From: Bugulina stolonifera | Lineage: Eukaryota > Bryozoa > Gymnolaemata > Cheilostomatida > Bugulidae | Assembly (NCBI GenBank): GCA_935421135.1 | Contig: OW285197.1 | Location: forward strand, 12,591,223 to 12,655,222 | Direction: 5' to 3' | DNA length: 64,000 nt | Part shown: positions 61,101 to 64,000 of the stretch, in pieces | Position numbering within the stretch: the first letter of the stretch is position 1 | How the letters are laid out: the number at the start of each line of letters is the position of its first letter | The notes under the pieces: generated by a model | What the model was told of the DNA's origin: nothing | The model's database searches: none | Seen by the model: only the letters and a program-made list of their open reading frames with translations | Translations under genes and position numbers: made by a program

Positions 61101-64000
61101 TTTATGATAATTTTAGATTGTTTTGAAATCCTGTTGGAGGAACATCAGTTCTACCCCATATACGCTGTAATCTATGTCAATATAGATGCACAATGTTGTA
61201 ATCTGTATGTTGTAATGTTATAATTTATATTTTATGTTTAATGCTGTTTTTCTTTTGTATCTTAATTATATTGCTTCTTCCTGCTTGTATGTTAATGCTG
61301 AATATACATTTGAAACCACGCCAGATCAGGATCCCAACAATACATGTTTAGAGCCGACCGAATGTACTGTTTCCATGGTGACTGGTTACACTAGAGCATT
61401 TCTTATTTCTAAATAAATACTCTACGTACAAATCTTAAATGAGATCTAGTCTATTCTTGTTGCAGTGAAAGATTAAAGAGTCGTGATAATTATTGCAGTT
61501 GTGTATAGACTGGGACTAATGTTTGCTGTGTGGGAGTCATATTGAGAATCAATGGTACCAACATGCACGATCGTGCACTATCTAACCATTTTGATGATGA
61601 GAGATAGCAATAATAGGTCTACCCTAATAGACTAGCCTTTCGTTTAGCTCTGGTAGCTTTTCTAGCGCTGATATACTGCACCAACAGCGAAGTGCACTCT
61701 ACACCTAAATAGTCTTTAGTTACGGCTGTGGAACTCACCGTATTATACTCCTCGGCGTGACCAACCCCTAGCAGCTCTCACTGCCTGTGAGAAAGGCCCA
61801 GATAACATGGCCTTTTTTTTGGCGGGGGTAGAGGAGTTGCCTTGAAGCCATGCTGGCTTGCATGACCCCAAGGACTTAATATGGGGCACAGGAGCAATTG
61901 TGGCTGGATGCTCTTCCTAACACCACCGTGACCGGGATTTGAACCTGGAACCTTCAGCATGAAAGCTCAGCATTCTAACCCCTAAGCCACGGCTACTGAG
62001 TGAGACTGTTATGCATGTATTTAAAACTAGTTGCTGTGTGATATCATATTGTAGCTCTGGTAGTCATCTTTCCGATTGCTATTGTCTTAGTCCGCACCTA
62101 TTTGTACACATTGTAGGTCGATGCGTATGCAAACCAGGTTTCTGTTATCAAGATGGCGACTGTTACCCTGATATCAATGAGTGCGATGAGCTATTAGAAC
62201 CTTGCTCTGTGAAGTCTACCTGTGTCAATGTCCCATGTAGAACAACTCCCATATGTGAAAGTACGGTCTATAAATATATAACACAACAGCCAACTTCAGA
62301 CAGCATACTGTGTGGTTGATTGTACTGATAATTCCATGAACTCATTTCATAAGGAGATAATTCCATGAAAGCCGTGACATAGCTTTCACTCAATGTTGGA
62401 ATGCTTGTATACTTTATTGCTGGTATTTTAGAAAGATTTTCTATGTTTGTAATAAACCTTTGCCTTGGTGTACCCCCATCGTGTTAGTTTATAGAACCTT
62501 TAAAAAGGCACATGGCCATGTTTACATTGTATATGATTGGTTGAACTTTTGAGAGCATTGATGCTGTTATGTTTCTGAACCTCACACAGGTACAAATTTC
62601 TTTCATTTAGGTCAAGAATGATTTCCTACATTCTTTTAGATAAAAAGCGTCTTATTGGAGTCACTACTATCGGACTTGGAAATCCTGGCATGTCATGCTC
62701 CACAGCAGACGACTGTAAAACTTACTATCTGCGTGACAAATCTTGTAACAACAGGAAGTGTGGATTTGTTTCCTGTTTCCACGGCAAGTGTACATGTGAA
62801 AGAGGTACTCTAGTTTCTGCTGGTAGTGGTAAAGCTTGCCATGTTCACACATGCTCCAAGGTATCGCGTCATTTTCTGCCCTCAGTTTTCTTACTAACAA
62901 CTCTTTCAGTTCATTCTGCTAATGCCATGTACTCTCTTCCAGAGTTAGATGGAGTTGTCATCCATTTACTGACGTTGTTAGTTCATACAACTTGAATGAG
63001 TTTGAACTTTTACATTGTAACTTGTCCTCTCTTTTTATAATTCCTACTCAATTTTAGACTATGATATATATGTGTATGCTTTCTGTGAAGTGTGCTACTC
63101 TCGACTAAATATATGTACTAAACCTTACACTCGCAGGCTATAGAATGTGACACCAGAGAGACTTGTTCTGCTATGGGTACATGTGTACTCAACTACAAAG
63201 TGCCTGAGTCAGCGGCGGCAGTAGACGTGCAGAAGGTATCTCAGGTTGTGGGGGCATCAGTAGGAATACTCATTGGTCTACTAGTTGTACTAGCAATCAC
63301 TTTCCTAGCCTACAAGAAATGTGAGTCGACCAATCACATTGCCTATCTCGCTACTAGCTACAACCAATCACATGCCTTGTCAGATGTTTAGAATGCTTGC
63401 ATGTGCTCATATATATTCTTCTATGGGTGGGAATTTGTAAAATATTATGTCAGTTTTACTATTTGCTGTGTGCTACAAAGGATGACGTTATTATTGTCTG
63501 TTTTAGTTTCACCTACAAAAGCCGAGAAACAGAGAAAGTTTTGGGAGAAAGAAGAGGCCAGGCTGATAGCTGAGGAGGCGGAACTTGACAGAATGGAGAG
63601 AGAGTTTGGTTTGTATTTTTATCTGTATTTGCATTGTATATTTCTGTATTGTGGAGTTTGTGTTTCTTTCTAAACTTCCTAAACATGCTGTTGAACAATT
63701 GTATTTGTCCTACGCCATGACCCCATCAGCTTGGTAGATATCTTGAGGAACATGCAATCTGATAGTTTCCAAGCTCACCTATTGACCAAGTTACCTATAA
63801 AGAAAGGCCCAGAAGTCTTAGCAGCAAGTTCTCTAGGTTCAGATTTCGGCTAATCTAGGTTACCAGAGGTTTTGTTTAGCAGGTTATCTTCATCCTCATA
63901 CTGTCTAATCATATGTAATCGGATAATACTATTATCTTCAGAGGAAGAACAGAGAAGGAAAAGAGAAGAGTATGAGCAGAGAGTGAAGGAACAAAAGGAG
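46185..64000 (+). CDS. Giant cysteine-rich single-pass receptor (3' end beyond window)
   Basis: Thirty-two exons join in frame (about 1,555 residues): 46185-46242, 46929-46982, 47151-47341, 47694-47866, 48065-48273, 48630-48845, 49146-49264, 49524-49677, 50006-50107, 50231-50385, 50754-50940, 51247-51332, 51508-51640, 52024-52239, 52640-52777, 53059-53179, 53486-53574, 53803-53990, 54225-54333, 54535-54716, 55070-55169, 55665-55880, 56330-56473, 56571-56770, 57123-57192, 57863-57988, 58524-58742, 62117-62260, 62640-62860, 63137-63320, 63507-63608, 63942-64000. The signal peptide is MSNGLLVLLISCLYSS. Dozens of 20-25-residue modules of the form DC-x5/6-C-x2/3-G-x-C-x3-C follow, resembling EB or Dickkopf-type repeats. 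Exon 28 carries an EGF-like DINECDE. A membrane helix (VVGASVGILIGLLVVLAITF) is in exon 30, then a Glu/Lys/Arg coiled-coil tail that leaves the window. Adhesion, scavenger or recognition roles are inferred only. Confidence 0.88.
50960..50992. repeat. Perfect hairpin, 15-bp arms with 3-nt loop
   Basis: GTCGCTATGGTAACT, then GCC, then the exact reverse complement. It begins 20 nt after the exon 11 donor of the cysteine-rich receptor gene. Confidence 0.95.
53195..53440. repeat. GGTAGT/GGTGGT-type microsatellite in receptor intron 16
   Basis: Irregular GTGGTAGTAGTGG runs interrupted by AT-rich spacers between receptor exons 16 and 17. Confidence 0.8.
55371..55582 (-). mobile_element. tRNA-derived SINE, copy A
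   Basis: The segment is about 80-90% identical, by eye, to 61785-61994. Shared blocks include CTGTGAGAAAGGCCCAGAT, GGAGCAATTGTGGCTGGATG, CTCTTCCTAACACCACCGTG and CATGAAAGCTCAG. In minus orientation the head has an A-box-like GTGGCTTAAGGGTTAG. The B-box region is GGTTTGAATCCCGGTC with a few bases lost before it. It lies in receptor intron 21. Confidence 0.8.
57195..57860. repeat. Satellite-like array in receptor intron 25, with an inverted block
   Basis: Units of about 30 bp (TACCATATCTACTGTATAAC, CTCTACTAT) fill almost the whole intron between exons 25 and 26. At about 57719-57775 the array switches strand (GGAGATACAGTAGATATGAT), then returns to the original orientation. Confidence 0.9.
58330..58395. 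repeat. CTGCTGCCA tandem repeat
   Basis: Five or so units of CTGCTGCCACTG-type sequence in receptor intron 26. Confidence 0.85.
58795..58960. repeat. 45-bp tandem repeat, about four copies, in receptor intron 27
   Basis: The unit contains ATAGCATGGGCTGTGTACTA and TTCTACTAGTGAGTGTGTGG. The last copy is diverged. Confidence 0.9.
59645..59735 (-). mobile_element. tRNA-like relic with intact A and B boxes
   Basis: On the minus strand TAGTCTAGTGGTAGCATG fits the pol III A box (TRGYNNARNGG), and GATCAATCC, about 45 nt further on, fits the B box (GWTCRANNC). A complete cloverleaf could not be folded, so a functional tRNA is unlikely and a SINE head is more probable. A related sequence (CACTGTGCTAGG...TTAGGT) lies in the other orientation near 59960-60040. 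Confidence 0.45.
60291..60413 (+). CDS. Short hydrophobic open frame (40 residues), doubtful
   Basis: ATG 60291 opens MLIKCLFMLIVFLILGLFYF, a signal-peptide-like helix, and ends at TAA 60413. It overlaps, in another frame, the acceptor and start of the acidic exon below. It may be chance, the start of an unspliced transcript, or a genuine micropeptide. No supporting context is visible. Confidence 0.15.
   Translation: MLIKCLFMLIVFLILGLFYFPAGVCHYIALSRSKTKFLRR
60337..60768 (+). CDS. Acidic repeat-containing terminal exon nested in receptor intron 27
   Basis: After a good acceptor (TTTTTGATTTTAG) a phase-0 frame of 143 codons runs to TAA 60768. The product begins VSSISLLACAIILRC and continues as an acidic chain. 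About five imperfect repeats of 20-27 residues are marked by VVAVQLE, SVELQPE, VPVQVE, LPVQPE and PTVQTE. Read in the phase of the receptor exon upstream, this exon stops after 25 codons, so it cannot be an ordinary internal exon of the receptor. It is either the last exon of a separate small gene, whose first exon I could not place, or a decayed pseudogene. Confidence 0.45.
   Translation, partial: VSSISLLACAIILRCQGARPSSLGDNPNSSIEGLDEYEGDNLVVAVQLEVDGSFDQMEGYEISVELQPEGAHWDDSMPMQGNSNGSEPRDGDIVPVQVEDAYEDMRDFILPVQPEETSDGEELMPTVQTEGAFNVFAQAANIF
61785..61994 (-). mobile_element. tRNA-derived SINE, copy B
   Basis: Minus strand: an A-box-like TGGCTTAGGGGTTAG (near 61980-61993), then a clear B-box region GGTTCAAATCCCGGTC (61930-61945), then a body shared with copy A (TAGGAAGAGCATCCAGCCAC, TCAAGGCAACTCCTCTACC). 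It lies in receptor intron 27, about 120 nt upstream of exon 28. Confidence 0.85.

Noticed and set aside
1..64000. Bacterial features (operons, CRISPR, insertion sequences)
   Set aside because: All clear genes are spliced with GT-AG introns, and the repeats are minisatellites rather than spacer-repeat arrays.

Overview
The window is nuclear DNA of an animal. Genes are split by many short GT-AG introns, intergenic DNA is AT-rich and full of minisatellites, and two genes are clear metazoan orthologues: folylpolyglutamate synthase (FPGS) and MAP2K7/MKK7. Compact introns, sushi and cysteine-rich surface proteins and lineage-specific membrane proteins suggest an early-branching animal, most likely a sponge; the phylum is an inference. 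Exon limits were read by hand from splice signals, and every exon listed within a gene keeps an open frame across its junctions.

Layout. 1493-2749 (+): last two exons of a beta-propeller-like protein whose 5' part is not identified. 6435-14095 (-): 12-exon secreted sushi-domain protein with a very basic N-terminus and a Thr-rich C-terminus, plus a TATA box and 5'UTR exon near 14510-14590. 18101-21224 (+): 4-exon, 197-residue single-pass membrane protein with a PIF/Harbinger-like MITE in intron 1. 22165-35895 (-): FPGS, 11 coding exons. Its 6.2-kb intron 9 holds two intronless opposite-strand genes (24201-25283 and 26785-28557) for Ser/Thr-rich proteins with a C-terminal membrane anchor. 37066-37823 (-): 5'-truncated LINE reverse transcriptase. 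38489-43144 (+): MAP2K7, 9 exons, divergent from FPGS. 46185 to the window end (+): 32 exons of a very large cysteine-rich single-pass receptor whose cytoplasmic coiled coil runs off the window. Its 3.4-kb intron 27 holds an unrelated acidic-repeat exon and tRNA-derived repeats.

The genes do not form a pathway. FPGS is one-carbon metabolism, MAP2K7 is the JNK-specific MAP2K, and the sushi and cysteine-rich proteins are extracellular or surface proteins. The most unusual points are: the nested gene pair inside FPGS; the regular super-repeat in the cysteine-rich receptor, with a 216-nt exon recurring every eighth exon; the basic-sushi-Thr domain order of the secreted protein; and a minisatellite of perfect 5' splice-site sequences inside FPGS intron 7. 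Mobile DNA includes two LTR-like segments, a LINE fragment, two MITE-like inverted repeats and a tRNA-derived SINE family.
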